Origin: Promethearchaeota archaeon
GTDB taxonomy: Archaea; Asgardarchaeota; Lokiarchaeia; Sigynarchaeales; SOKP01
Direction: 5' to 3'
DNA: 7,248 nucleotides
Assembly (NCBI GenBank): GCA_016839425.1
Contig: JAEOUI010000556.1
Coordinates: forward strand, 1-7,248
Positions within the stretch are counted from its first letter, which is position 1; each line of letters starts with the position of its first letter. Positions 1 through 6,512 of the stretch are shown here, piece by piece. Below the pieces are notes generated by a model. That model was not told the origin of the DNA. It worked only from the letters and a program-made list of their open reading frames with translations, and ran no database searches. Made by a program: the position numbers and the translations under genes.

Positions 1-35
1 TATTTGAGTATATTAAAACATGGTATTTCAAGTAT

Positions 36-530
36 CTATTCTATATAATTAAATATAATGTTATTATCCTTAGAGTATTTTAAGAAAAACTTTATTATTT
101 TTCTTTTTTTATTTGATACAATCAATAGTTCTTTTCTTATTGTGTATTCAGGCAGAATGAAATTAAAAATTAAATTTGGATAAAAAGATGGAATAATATT
201 TAAGTCAATCCTTTCTAGTTTTTTCCATTCTATTTCAAAAATATCTTTTTGAATCCAATTTCTTAGTTGTTTAATTTTCAATTTATCATCTGAAAAACAT
301 AGCTCTCTTTTTTTTAATGGATTTATTACATAGTATAAAAATAATGCTTCTACAAAGAAAATAGATATGACATACCCAATAACCATAAGAATTGAAATAA
401 TTGGATCTTGATTATTTGGTTTAATTACTAAATTGATTAAATTATAAATTAACATGCAAAAAATAAAGATAAGAATAGCACCAATGAAATATCCGTATAA
501 AAAATTAAATGTAATCTTGTTCTCTGTCAT
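36..530 (-). CDS. Small two-helix membrane protein with possible PH-like C-terminal domain
   Basis: I do not recognise the family of this 164-residue protein. It has two long hydrophobic segments (about residues 9-36 and 43-69) joined by a short polar loop (KPNNQD), which I read as a transmembrane hairpin. The second helix is followed by PLKKRE, so by the positive-inside rule the remaining 95 residues should be cytoplasmic. That part is basic and alternates hydrophobic and polar residues (LCFSDDKLKIKQ, then IFEIEWKKLERIDL). This resembles the strand pattern of small bacterial PH-like domains that follow paired membrane helices, but the resemblance is to pattern only. The ATG at 528-530 is the start; there is no Shine-Dalgarno site before it (TTCTATAAATTATA), so translation may be leaderless or nearly so. 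It is divergent from the AOR gene. The gene is likely real: the frame is long, the translation has coherent membrane topology, and the flanks are non-coding. Its function is unknown. Confidence 0.65.
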   Translation of the reverse strand: MTENKITFNFLYGYFIGAILIFIFCMLIYNLINLVIKPNNQDPIISILMVIGYVISIFFVEALFLYYVINPLKKRELCFSDDKLKIKQLRNWIQKDIFEIEWKKLERIDLNIIPSFYPNLIFNFILPEYTIRKELLIVSNKKRKIIKFFLKYSKDNNIIFNYIE

Positions 531-690
531 TATAATTTATAGAAATTATTTATTGGAATTAAATACTTAGATTTTTCTAAATTTTATTTATTCAGATTCA
601 TAAATTTAAAATATTTAATTTATCCCTCAATCTCAATTTTAATATTTATATAAGAAAATATAAAATAGAATCTTATCCTATTTTTTTTAT
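531..690. promoter_or_regulatory. Divergent intergenic promoter region
   Basis: This 160-base, almost pure A/T stretch separates the membrane-protein gene (leftward) from the AOR gene (rightward), so it must hold both promoters. The rightward TATA box is listed separately. For the leftward gene the best candidate is TATTTAA read on the minus strand (559-565), which would place transcription start just before the ATG; this is weak in such A/T-rich DNA. No open frame, RNA gene or convincing operator is visible. Confidence 0.45.
645..653 (+). promoter_or_regulatory. Archaeal-type TATA box of the AOR operon
   Basis: TTTATATAA lies about 42 bases before the AOR ATG. The usual 25-base spacing puts transcription start near 674-676, giving a leader of about 15 bases. 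That leader is TATCCTA followed by a run of T, with no GGAGG or GGTGA site. Initiation at this first gene is therefore SD-independent, unlike the second gene of the operon. The placement is inferred from sequence pattern only. Confidence 0.5.
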
Positions 691-2409
691 ATGGATATCG
701 TTCGCATCAATCTAAATAATGCAAGTATTATCAACCAAAAAATTCCCAATGATTCAAAATATTATTTATATGGCGCAAGAGGGCTCACATCTCATCTCAT
801 TCACGACGAGGTACCTCCAAATTGCGATCCTCTTGGAAAAGATAACAAACTCCTAATTTCAAACGGTTTATTATCAGGAAGCTCCTTTCCATGTTCAGGT
901 CGAGCTTCAGTAGGTGCGAAAAGCCCGTTGACTAACGGGATTAAAGAAGCAAATGTAGGGGGAAGGCCCTCAATGATGCTTGCATTGCACGGTATTCGTG
1001 CTTTGGTCTTTGAAGATGTTGCATCATCGTTAAAACTATTAGTAGTAGAGGATGACAATATCAGGCTCGAAAGCGCAGAAAAATACACAAAAATGAGTAA
1101 TTACGAATTATCCGAAAAACTCTATGAGGAATACGGAAAGAAAATAGGTATCTTTTCAATAGGTCCTGCGGGAGAATTTACAATGAAATCGGCAAGCGTT
1201 GCTGTTAATGATCTAGAGGGATATCCAAGCCGTCATGCTGCTCGAGGTGGTTTAGGGGCCGTGATGGGCTCAAAAAAGCTTAAAGCAGTTGTTATTATTC
1301 CTACAAGAAAATCAAAAATCAATATTGCTAACAGAAAAAAATTTAGAGAAATAACCAAACCTTTTGCTAAAGAATTGGCCGAATCAAAAGAGTGGTTCTC
1401 AATTTATGGGACGCCAAATCTCACGCAAGGAATGAGCTTATATGGAGGATTACCTACAGAAAATTTCAAAAGAGGATCTTACGAAGATGTCGAAATGATC
1501 TCGGGAGAAAAGCTTCACGAGCTTATTATGGCTCGAAATGGTAAAAATAGGTTACCATGTAGTCCGACTTGCGCTATTAAATGCTCTAACCAAGTTATGG
1601 ACGAGAACGGGGATTTTATAACTGCTAGCATGGAATACGAGACAATTGCTTTAACAGGATCAAATCTTATGATAAATGATTTAGACGCTCTTGCGTTAAT
1701 CAATCGGTATTGTGACGATGTTGGTGTGGATACAATTGAATTTGGGGGTACTATAGGAGTTGCGATGGATTGCGATCAATTAAAATGGGGCGATTCTGGT
1801 TCGGTATTAAAGATTCTAAATGAAGAAATCCGGAATGGAACTGAAAAAGGCTTTTTATATGGAAACGGTGTCAAATACATTGGTACTATTTTAAAAGCAA
1901 GACGAGTACCCCAAGTAAAAGGGCAAGGCTTATCTGCTTACGATCCACGCGTCTTTAAAGGAATGGGCATAACTTATGCTACATCACCTATGGGTGCAGA
2001 CCATACTTCTGGCCCCGCTATCGTGGGTCGAAAGGCTCATTTAGACAAGGATTATGGAGAATATACCGAAGATGATCATAAAATAGATTTATCTTATGAA
2101 TTGCAGGTTTGCATTTCGGTTTTAGATTCGATGGGTTGCTGTTATTTTATAGGAGTTAACTTTGAAACCATTGAAATATTAACAGGTGCCCTTAACGCTA
2201 TGTATGGATTAGATCTTTCTCCCAATGAGGTTGTTAATATAGGTAAGAATATACTTAAAATGGAACTTGAATTTAACGAAAAAGCAGGAATTCCTCGTTA
2301 CCAAAATGAATTACCTGAATTCTTTCGGGATGAGAGTTCAACACCCTTAAAATTAAAGGTTTCAATATCAAAAGAAGAATTAAATAACTTTTGGACTCGC
2401 TTGGAATAA
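691..2409 (+). CDS. Tungsten-dependent aldehyde:ferredoxin oxidoreductase family protein
   Basis: The 572-residue protein spans the AOR N-terminal and C-terminal domains. Family members are cytoplasmic, hold a tungsten (or molybdenum) bis-pterin plus one 4Fe-4S cluster, and oxidise aldehydes to acids with ferredoxin as acceptor. Visible motifs in order: VRINLNN at the N-terminus, GARG (28-31), SGRASVGAKSPLTNG (69-83, with Arg71), ANVGG (87-91, pterin/Mg-site Asn88), SRHAARGGLGAVMGSKKLKA (180-199, second pterin loop), the cluster cysteines Cys290, Cys294 and Cys298, MEYETIALTGSN (314-325; Tyr316-Glu317 match the active-site Tyr-Glu of P. furiosus formaldehyde oxidoreductase), TYATSPMGADH (His438) and DSMGCC (479-484), whose Cys484 sits where the fourth cluster ligand is expected in DxxGLC. 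The spacing C-x3-C-x3-C differs from the classical C-x2-C-x3-C. The C-terminus ends at NNFWTRLE and lacks the RGWD..G.P tail of classical AORs (about 605 residues). ATG 691 is the only ATG after the in-frame stop at 661-663. No ferredoxin or MoaD-like gene is adjacent. Family assignment is secure; substrate is unknown. Confidence 0.96.
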   Translation: MDIVRINLNNASIINQKIPNDSKYYLYGARGLTSHLIHDEVPPNCDPLGKDNKLLISNGLLSGSSFPCSGRASVGAKSPLTNGIKEANVGGRPSMMLALHGIRALVFEDVASSLKLLVVEDDNIRLESAEKYTKMSNYELSEKLYEEYGKKIGIFSIGPAGEFTMKSASVAVNDLEGYPSRHAARGGLGAVMGSKKLKAVVIIPTRKSKINIANRKKFREITKPFAKELAESKEWFSIYGTPNLTQGMSLYGGLPTENFKRGSYEDVEMISGEKLHELIMARNGKNRLPCSPTCAIKCSNQVMDENGDFITASMEYETIALTGSNLMINDLDALALINRYCDDVGVDTIEFGGTIGVAMDCDQLKWGDSGSVLKILNEEIRNGTEKGFLYGNGVKYIGTILKARRVPQVKGQGLSAYDPRVFKGMGITYATSPMGADHTSGPAIVGRKAHLDKDYGEYTEDDHKIDLSYELQVCISVLDSMGCCYFIGVNFETIEILTGALNAMYGLDLSPNEVVNIGKNILKMELEFNEKAGIPRYQNELPEFFRDESSTPLKLKVSISKEELNNFWTRLE

Positions 2410-2411
2410 AT

Positions 2412-2418
2412 AGGTGAT
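2412..2418 (+). promoter_or_regulatory. Shine-Dalgarno site that decides the start of the DUF1444-like gene
   Basis: AGGTGAT is complementary to the usual archaeal 16S rRNA 3' end (AUCACCU). GGTGA at 2413-2417 lies five bases before ATG 2423. A GTG at 2414 in the same frame is inside this site and would be a poor start, so the protein should begin at 2423. The site sits directly after the AOR stop codon, as expected for an internal operon gene. Confidence 0.8.
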
Positions 2419-2422
2419 TTTA

Positions 2423-3184
2423 ATGAAATCTGCAAAAGAATTATTTGAACAGATGTTAGTAGAGAAAAAAATTAAGATAATAACCCAAAATAATAAAAAT
2501 TACATTATTAATAACGGTATTTCTGATTTAAACATCACGATTGAAAATATAGAAAAGGAATATGATAGATATCAGGATCCTGAAATTGTTTCTTCATTTA
2601 TAAATCAGATACTCAATTTCCAAGAAGTACCTAAAGATTGGCGAAAAGCATCAAAAAGAATATTTTTCTCTTTAGAACCCTCAAATCAAGAATTTGAGAA
2701 TGTTATTCTCGAAAAAATTTCAGAAGATACTAATATTATACCTGCCTATGTTGACGATAACGAATTTGGAATTACTTGGATAACAATGGATATGCTTAAA
2801 AGGTGGGGTGTTGATGTGAATGAATTAAAAAAGGTCGCTAAGAAAAATATGTCCAAATTGTTTAATTCCGCCTCTATAAAAACATTACAATTCAACCAAA
2901 CACCTATAGTTAGTTTTGAAACGAATTCTATCTTAAAAGCGTCTTTGATTCTCTCCCCTCAATTAAAAGATAAAATTAAAGCCATAATAGAATGGCCAAT
3001 ATTAGTTCTTGTTCCTTGTAGGGATTTTATATATATTTTATCAGAGAAAAATATTAACCTGGTAGGCAAATTAGGTGGTATTGTTTTAAAAGAATACTCC
3101 TGCTCCGGGTATCCTCTGACGACTGAAGTATTAAAAATCTCAGATCAAGGAATTGTGTCAATAGGTAAATTCCGATTTGAATAA
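2423..3184 (+). CDS. DUF1444 (YtpP)-like protein of unknown function
   Basis: This 253-residue soluble protein has no signal peptide or membrane segment. The N-terminal part reads as a helix, several short strands (IKIITQNNKNYIINNG, DLNITIENI) and a long helix ending in FINQILN. The middle and C-terminal parts carry the pattern I associate with DUF1444 proteins such as Bacillus YtpP: ITWITMDMLKRWGVDVNELKKVAKKNM (strand, then W-G-V, then a helix leading into the next domain), SILKASLILSPQLKDKIKA, and VLVPCRDFIYILSEKN, where VPxRDF is the most recognisable piece. The match is from memory of the family pattern, so the assignment is moderate; the family has no established biochemical role. The gene follows the AOR stop by 13 bases with a strong SD and has no promoter of its own that I can see, so it is probably co-transcribed with the AOR gene. 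It converges on the HEAT-repeat gene. Whether it helps the oxidoreductase or is simply a passenger cannot be told from sequence. Confidence 0.7.
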   Translation: MKSAKELFEQMLVEKKIKIITQNNKNYIINNGISDLNITIENIEKEYDRYQDPEIVSSFINQILNFQEVPKDWRKASKRIFFSLEPSNQEFENVILEKISEDTNIIPAYVDDNEFGITWITMDMLKRWGVDVNELKKVAKKNMSKLFNSASIKTLQFNQTPIVSFETNSILKASLILSPQLKDKIKAIIEWPILVLVPCRDFIYILSEKNINLVGKLGGIVLKEYSCSGYPLTTEVLKISDQGIVSIGKFRFE

Positions 3185-3220
3185 TAATTGATTTTCTATA
3201 CTAAATAATTTATGATTAAA

Positions 3221-3267
3221 TATAAAAAAAATAATAAAAGATTAGGGTTTTAACCCTTTATTTTTTC
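3221..3267. terminator. Bidirectional terminator between convergent genes
   Basis: A hairpin at 3244-3257 (AGGGTT TT AACCCT) overlaps the last codons of the HEAT gene. It is followed on the plus strand by TTATTTTTTC (3258-3267), and on the minus strand by a T-rich run covering 3240-3221 (plus strand TATAAAAAAAATAATAAAAG). The stem has the few G/C bases in an otherwise A/T gap. Archaeal polymerase terminates mainly at T tracts, so either tract could end transcription without the hairpin. The arrangement would serve both the AOR operon and the HEAT gene. Confidence 0.6.
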
Positions 3268-6130
3268 AATTGCAATTTTTGCTTTTTCCCTGACAAAATC
3301 CCATCTATCGTTTAGTAATCCTTCCAGTTCCTTAACGGATTTACTTGATCCAATGTCTCCTAAGGCTTCAGCCGCTTTTGCTCTAACTAATTTTGAATCG
3401 TCTTTTAGTAAGTGAAGTAATGAATCAACTGCCTTGACTCTTCCTAATTTTCCTAATGCCTCAGCTGCTGCCGCTCTGACATTTGGTTTTGTGTCGTTTA
3501 ATAGCTCTATTAAGGGCCATTCAGCCTTTACATCCCTAAGATACCCTAATGAATTCGCAACTTCTACTCTAATGCGTTCCTGATCATTATTGATATGTTC
3601 TATGAGCGGACCTACAGCTTGCGTATCGAGTATCATTCCAAAGAATTTTATAGCTTCCTTGAGTATTTTATGGCTCGTTTCTTCTTTTAACACTTCTATG
3701 ATCTGTTTTGATGCTTTAGGGCTTCCAATAAAACCAAGAGCAATTATCGCCTCTTTTCGGATCATATCTTCTTCTTGTTTGAGCATCTCAATTAAAGGAT
3801 TAAGGGCCTTTTCGTCTCCAATTAAACCCAAAGATTTAATTGCTTCTCTTCTAACTACAACATCCTCGTCTTTTAAGGATTCTATTAAAGCATCGACTCC
3901 TTTTAGACTACCTATCCTGCCTAAAGCGTCTGCTGCGGAGATTCGCACATTAATGCTGCTGTCTTTCAGCTTTTTGATAAGAGCATCAACAGCTTTTTCG
4001 TTGCGAATTTTTCCTAGTGCATCAGCAACTTTGGATCGGACGATATTATTTAGATCATCAAGCTTATCGATTAATTGATCGATCGCTTTTGGATCTGCTA
4101 AGTTCCCAAGAGCCATTGCGGCGTCTGCTCGTACTGTAGCGTCCTGATCGTTCATTAAAGCTATTAAAGATTCTGTTGCCTCCTTATCTCCAATATTACC
4201 TAATAAAACGGCAACATCCCCTCTCACTTCTGAACTGTCATCTTCAAGAGCTTTGACTAAGGGTTGTACGGCTTTCTTATCCCGAATGTTCTTCAAGGCA
4301 GATTCTGCTAAATTTTTAATTTCTGAACTATCATGCTTTAACATTTCAACTAAAGGTTCAACTGCCTGAGACGCACCAATCTTTTCCAAAGCATTTATGG
4401 TATTTTCTAATACTATTTGATATTCACTTGATTTTAATTTCTGAATCAAGGCTTCAACAGCTTTGTCGTCTCTTATCTTTCCAAGTGATTTTGCTGCATC
4501 CGCTTGAATAAAAGAAATTGGATCATTAAGCGCGTCAATTAAACTTGGGACTGCTTTAGGATCCTTTAATAATCCAAGGGAACGGATGGCCGCGCTCCTC
4601 ACGATATCATTTTCATCGTCTATAATTTCTAATAGTGGTTCGACGCTTCTAGGATTTTTAATCCAGCCAAGAGCCCAAGCAATATCTGATTTTACTTCTT
4701 TTGATTTTTCTCGTTTAAGAGCTTGAATGAGAGGCTCGATTGCTTTGGAGCTTTTTGACCATCCTAAAGCCCATGCCGCTTTTGCTCTAATTTCAGGCAC
4801 ATCTTCTTCTTTTAAAATTTCAATCAAGTGATTAATAAGTTCATCGGATTGAGAGGTTTTAATAAATTCAAGAGCTTTACTACGAATAAAATCATTTTCG
4901 CTTTTCATTGCTTCAATAAAAGGCGTGATTCCCCATTTTTCGTTTAATTTTCGAAGTGCTATCCTTGCACTATCTGATAAAATGATATCTTCATGGTTTA
5001 GATATTTCAATAAAATGGGTATTGAATTTGCTTTCCCAATATCTCCTAAAGCTTTAATGGCTTCTTTTTGGCATAAGAAGGAGGGCTCTTTTATTCTCTT
5101 TATAATTACATCTGAAGCCCTAGTATCTCCTAATTTACTTAAAGCCCATATTGCTTTTTCTTGAGTTTTAGAATTATTTTCCTCTAGAGCCTTTGATAAT
5201 TTTTCTATTGCTGACTTATCTTCAACTTTAGGGAGATTACTCTCTAATCCAATAGGAGTAATTAGATTAAGTCCACCAAGTAATTTTGTAGTTCCTAATA
5301 AGCCGATTTTATCGACTATATTTCCTACTGCCCAATTAGCTTTTTTTCTGACTCTTGTGTTTTCATCCTTCAAAGCCCTAATAATAGATATTAGCGCTCT
5401 AGTGTCTCCAATCTTTCCTAGAGCTTCCACGGCATCCTCTCTTCCTGCTTGGTATCTTTCCTTCAATAACAAGATTAAAGGAACTACACCACGAGGATCA
5501 CCAATTGTTCCTAATGCCCAAGCAATGTTCTTATTTAATTGTTCGTTATTAGATAATAAAAGTTCAATTAAAGTTTCTAAACCTTTTTGGTCTCGTTCTT
5601 TTTTAAATAAAATTTTATCTATAATTGAACTATCGTAAATCTTATCTACTATTTCCGATGCTTTTCTCCTTACTTTAAAGCTATCGTCATTTAAGGATCT
5701 TATAAGCATTTGGATGGTATTATTATCTCCAATTCTCCTGAGAATTCGCTCATCACTTGAAGAGAGTTGTTCGCTTAATTTTATATCTAAAATCGAGTTT
5801 AAAGACTTTGCAACAGTACTTCTGACTTTTCTGTTTTCGTCTCTAAGCGATTGTATGAGGGCAAAAGCCGCGCTAGTATCTCCAATAAGTCCTAAAGCTT
5901 TAGCTGCTTTTATTCTTAATTCTTCGTAATCATCTGTTAAAGCTTGAATAAGGTCGTAGATGGCCCTTCGAGCCCTTATCATCCCTAAAACTTCCGCAAC
6001 TTCGGCTTGAAGCATTTTATTCTTGCTATTTTTAAGCAAATCAAGTAAAGTTTCAACGGCGTCTTCTCCAAACGCAACGAGTGCCTTTTTTGCTAATTTA
6101 CGGGCCTCAACATCGTCTCTTTTTAAAGTC
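3250..6130 (-). repeat. Array of about 29 protein-level HEAT repeats (about 93 bases each)
   Basis: The coding DNA is built of units of about 93 bases, each encoding two helices. Repeats are clear in protein (VR..AA.ALG.IGD) but diverged in DNA: neighbouring units use different codons and I found no long identical stretch. The array therefore looks old and is held by selection on the protein rather than by recent duplication. The best-matched neighbours are residues 491-501 and 523-533, which share AWALGW. Unit borders are my own reading, with an uncertainty of one or two units in the total. Confidence 0.85.
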
Positions 6131-6261
6131 TTGATCAGTCCTTTAATGTTTTTATTTTGTATCTTTTTTGCTTTTAAATCTTCCTTGGTTTTCCCCTTTT
6201 TAATAGGGGTTTTTTTAATAATCGCAGATTTATCTATTTTATCATTCGTATCTGAATTCAA
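3250..6261 (-). CDS. Giant HEAT-repeat (PBS-lyase type) solenoid protein
   Basis: The 1003-residue protein is almost wholly tandem HEAT repeats of about 31 residues. The consensus is D..xVR..AAeALGkIGD.kAv.pLI..LkD, the EZ-HEAT/HEAT_2 type found in phycobilisome lyases and many archaeal scaffold proteins. I count about 29 repeats from residue 45 to the end. Repeats 18-24 and 26-28 (about residues 640-860 and 890-970) are the most regular; 4-5 and 8-9 are interrupted by extra segments. Such arrays form curved superhelices that bind proteins; no catalytic domain, signal peptide or membrane helix is present. The first 47 residues hold 15 lysines and look disordered. The start is TTG (6259-6261): the in-frame stop TAG lies three codons upstream and no other usual start codon occurs in the next 40 codons. 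A weak SD (TAGGTA) lies eight bases before it. Phycobilin lyase activity is not implied, since repeats alone give this similarity. The partner is unknown. The gene converges with the AOR operon and diverges from nfo. Confidence 0.95.
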   Translation of the reverse strand: MNSDTNDKIDKSAIIKKTPIKKGKTKEDLKAKKIQNKNIKGLIKTLKRDDVEARKLAKKALVAFGEDAVETLLDLLKNSKNKMLQAEVAEVLGMIRARRAIYDLIQALTDDYEELRIKAAKALGLIGDTSAAFALIQSLRDENRKVRSTVAKSLNSILDIKLSEQLSSSDERILRRIGDNNTIQMLIRSLNDDSFKVRRKASEIVDKIYDSSIIDKILFKKERDQKGLETLIELLLSNNEQLNKNIAWALGTIGDPRGVVPLILLLKERYQAGREDAVEALGKIGDTRALISIIRALKDENTRVRKKANWAVGNIVDKIGLLGTTKLLGGLNLITPIGLESNLPKVEDKSAIEKLSKALEENNSKTQEKAIWALSKLGDTRASDVIIKRIKEPSFLCQKEAIKALGDIGKANSIPILLKYLNHEDIILSDSARIALRKLNEKWGITPFIEAMKSENDFIRSKALEFIKTSQSDELINHLIEILKEEDVPEIRAKAAWALGWSKSSKAIEPLIQALKREKSKEVKSDIAWALGWIKNPRSVEPLLEIIDDENDIVRSAAIRSLGLLKDPKAVPSLIDALNDPISFIQADAAKSLGKIRDDKAVEALIQKLKSSEYQIVLENTINALEKIGASQAVEPLVEMLKHDSSEIKNLAESALKNIRDKKAVQPLVKALEDDSSEVRGDVAVLLGNIGDKEATESLIALMNDQDATVRADAAMALGNLADPKAIDQLIDKLDDLNNIVRSKVADALGKIRNEKAVDALIKKLKDSSINVRISAADALGRIGSLKGVDALIESLKDEDVVVRREAIKSLGLIGDEKALNPLIEMLKQEEDMIRKEAIIALGFIGSPKASKQIIEVLKEETSHKILKEAIKFFGMILDTQAVGPLIEHINNDQERIRVEVANSLGYLRDVKAEWPLIELLNDTKPNVRAAAAEALGKLGRVKAVDSLLHLLKDDSKLVRAKAAEALGDIGSSKSVKELEGLLNDRWDFVREKAKIAIEKIKG

Positions 6262-6320
6262 CCTAAGCTACCTATCTATAGTGAAATTGAATTTTGTTAA
6301 AGCATAGTATTATTGTTTCG

Positions 6321-6340
6321 CCTTTAAATTTTTCCTTATT
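6321..6340 (-). promoter_or_regulatory. Candidate BRE/TATA promoter of the HEAT-repeat gene
   Basis: On the minus strand this reads AATAAGGAAAAATTTAAAGG. A purine-rich block (GGAAAA) stands directly before an A/T core containing TTTAAA (6323-6328), like an archaeal BRE followed by a TATA box. Transcription would start near 6300, giving a leader of about 38 bases that includes the weak TAGGTA ribosome site before the TTG start. Pattern evidence only. Confidence 0.45.
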
Positions 6341-6451
6341 CTTGTTTTAAGTTAATCGTTCAAATCATTGCCTAGACTCTTGATTATCTTAAAAATATGT
6401 AGACTGAATATATTTTAACTTAAAATCACCATTAATTAAATTAAGATTCGA

Positions 6452-6480
6452 TTTTTATAAGTATTAAATCGTATAAAAAG
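6452..6480 (+). promoter_or_regulatory. Two overlapping TATA-box candidates for nfo
   Basis: TTTTTATAA (6452-6460) and TATAAAAAG (6472-6480) both lie at suitable distances before ATG 6513, predicting transcription starts near 6481 and 6500. The first sits between the arms of a 6-base inverted repeat (CGATTT at 6449-6454 and AAATCG at 6466-6471). A short GGTG at 6502-6505, seven bases before the ATG, is the likely weak ribosome site. Confidence 0.45.
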
Positions 6481-6512
6481 ATGAAATTAATGAATATTTA
6501 TGGTGCAAAATT

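Larger units (their letters stand above)
6262..6512. promoter_or_regulatory. Divergent intergenic region between HEAT gene and nfo
   Basis: This 251-base region contains no credible coding frame. It holds promoter-like elements for both flanking genes (listed separately). It also has a perfect 15-base dyad at 6412-6426 (ATTTTAA C TTAAAAT) and an 11-base inverted copy of part of it at 6345-6355 (TTTTAAGTTAA). Either could be an operator, or chance in A/T-rich DNA. Confidence 0.45.

Noticed and set aside
1..35. Possible gene end or terminator at the left edge.
   Set aside because: The 35 bases hold no open frame, hairpin or clear T tract on the minus strand.
601..622. A/T dyad TAAATT...AATTTA upstream of the AOR gene as an operator.
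   Set aside because: Six-base arms made only of A and T are expected by chance in this composition and have no second copy nearby.
924..939. Perfect hairpin CCCGTT GACT AACGGG inside the AOR gene, rich in G/C compared with its surroundings.
   Set aside because: It encodes the conserved KSPLTNG segment of the family, has no T tract after it and is inside a clearly intact gene, so coincidence of codon choice is the simpler reading.
801..1703. Two minus-strand open frames opposite the AOR gene.
   Set aside because: They lie against conserved family motifs on the plus strand and show no domain, start context or protein-like pattern.
2414..2422. GTG at 2414 as start of the DUF1444-like gene, adding three residues.
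   Set aside because: It overlaps the ribosome-binding site itself, which is ideally spaced for ATG 2423.
3590..5929. Several open frames on the plus strand opposite the HEAT gene, rich in Ser, Ala, Phe and Ile.
   Set aside because: Their periodic composition is the antisense image of the HEAT repeats, and none has a plausible start context or a recognisable domain.
3250..6261. Annotation of the HEAT protein as a phycocyanobilin lyase (CpcE/CpcF).
   Set aside because: The similarity is to the repeat unit only; length, context and likely host give no support for bilin chemistry.
3250..6261. Periodic DNA as a possible satellite or CRISPR-like array.
   Set aside because: The roughly 93-base period is protein-coding, units are diverged in DNA, and there are no identical repeats with unique spacers.
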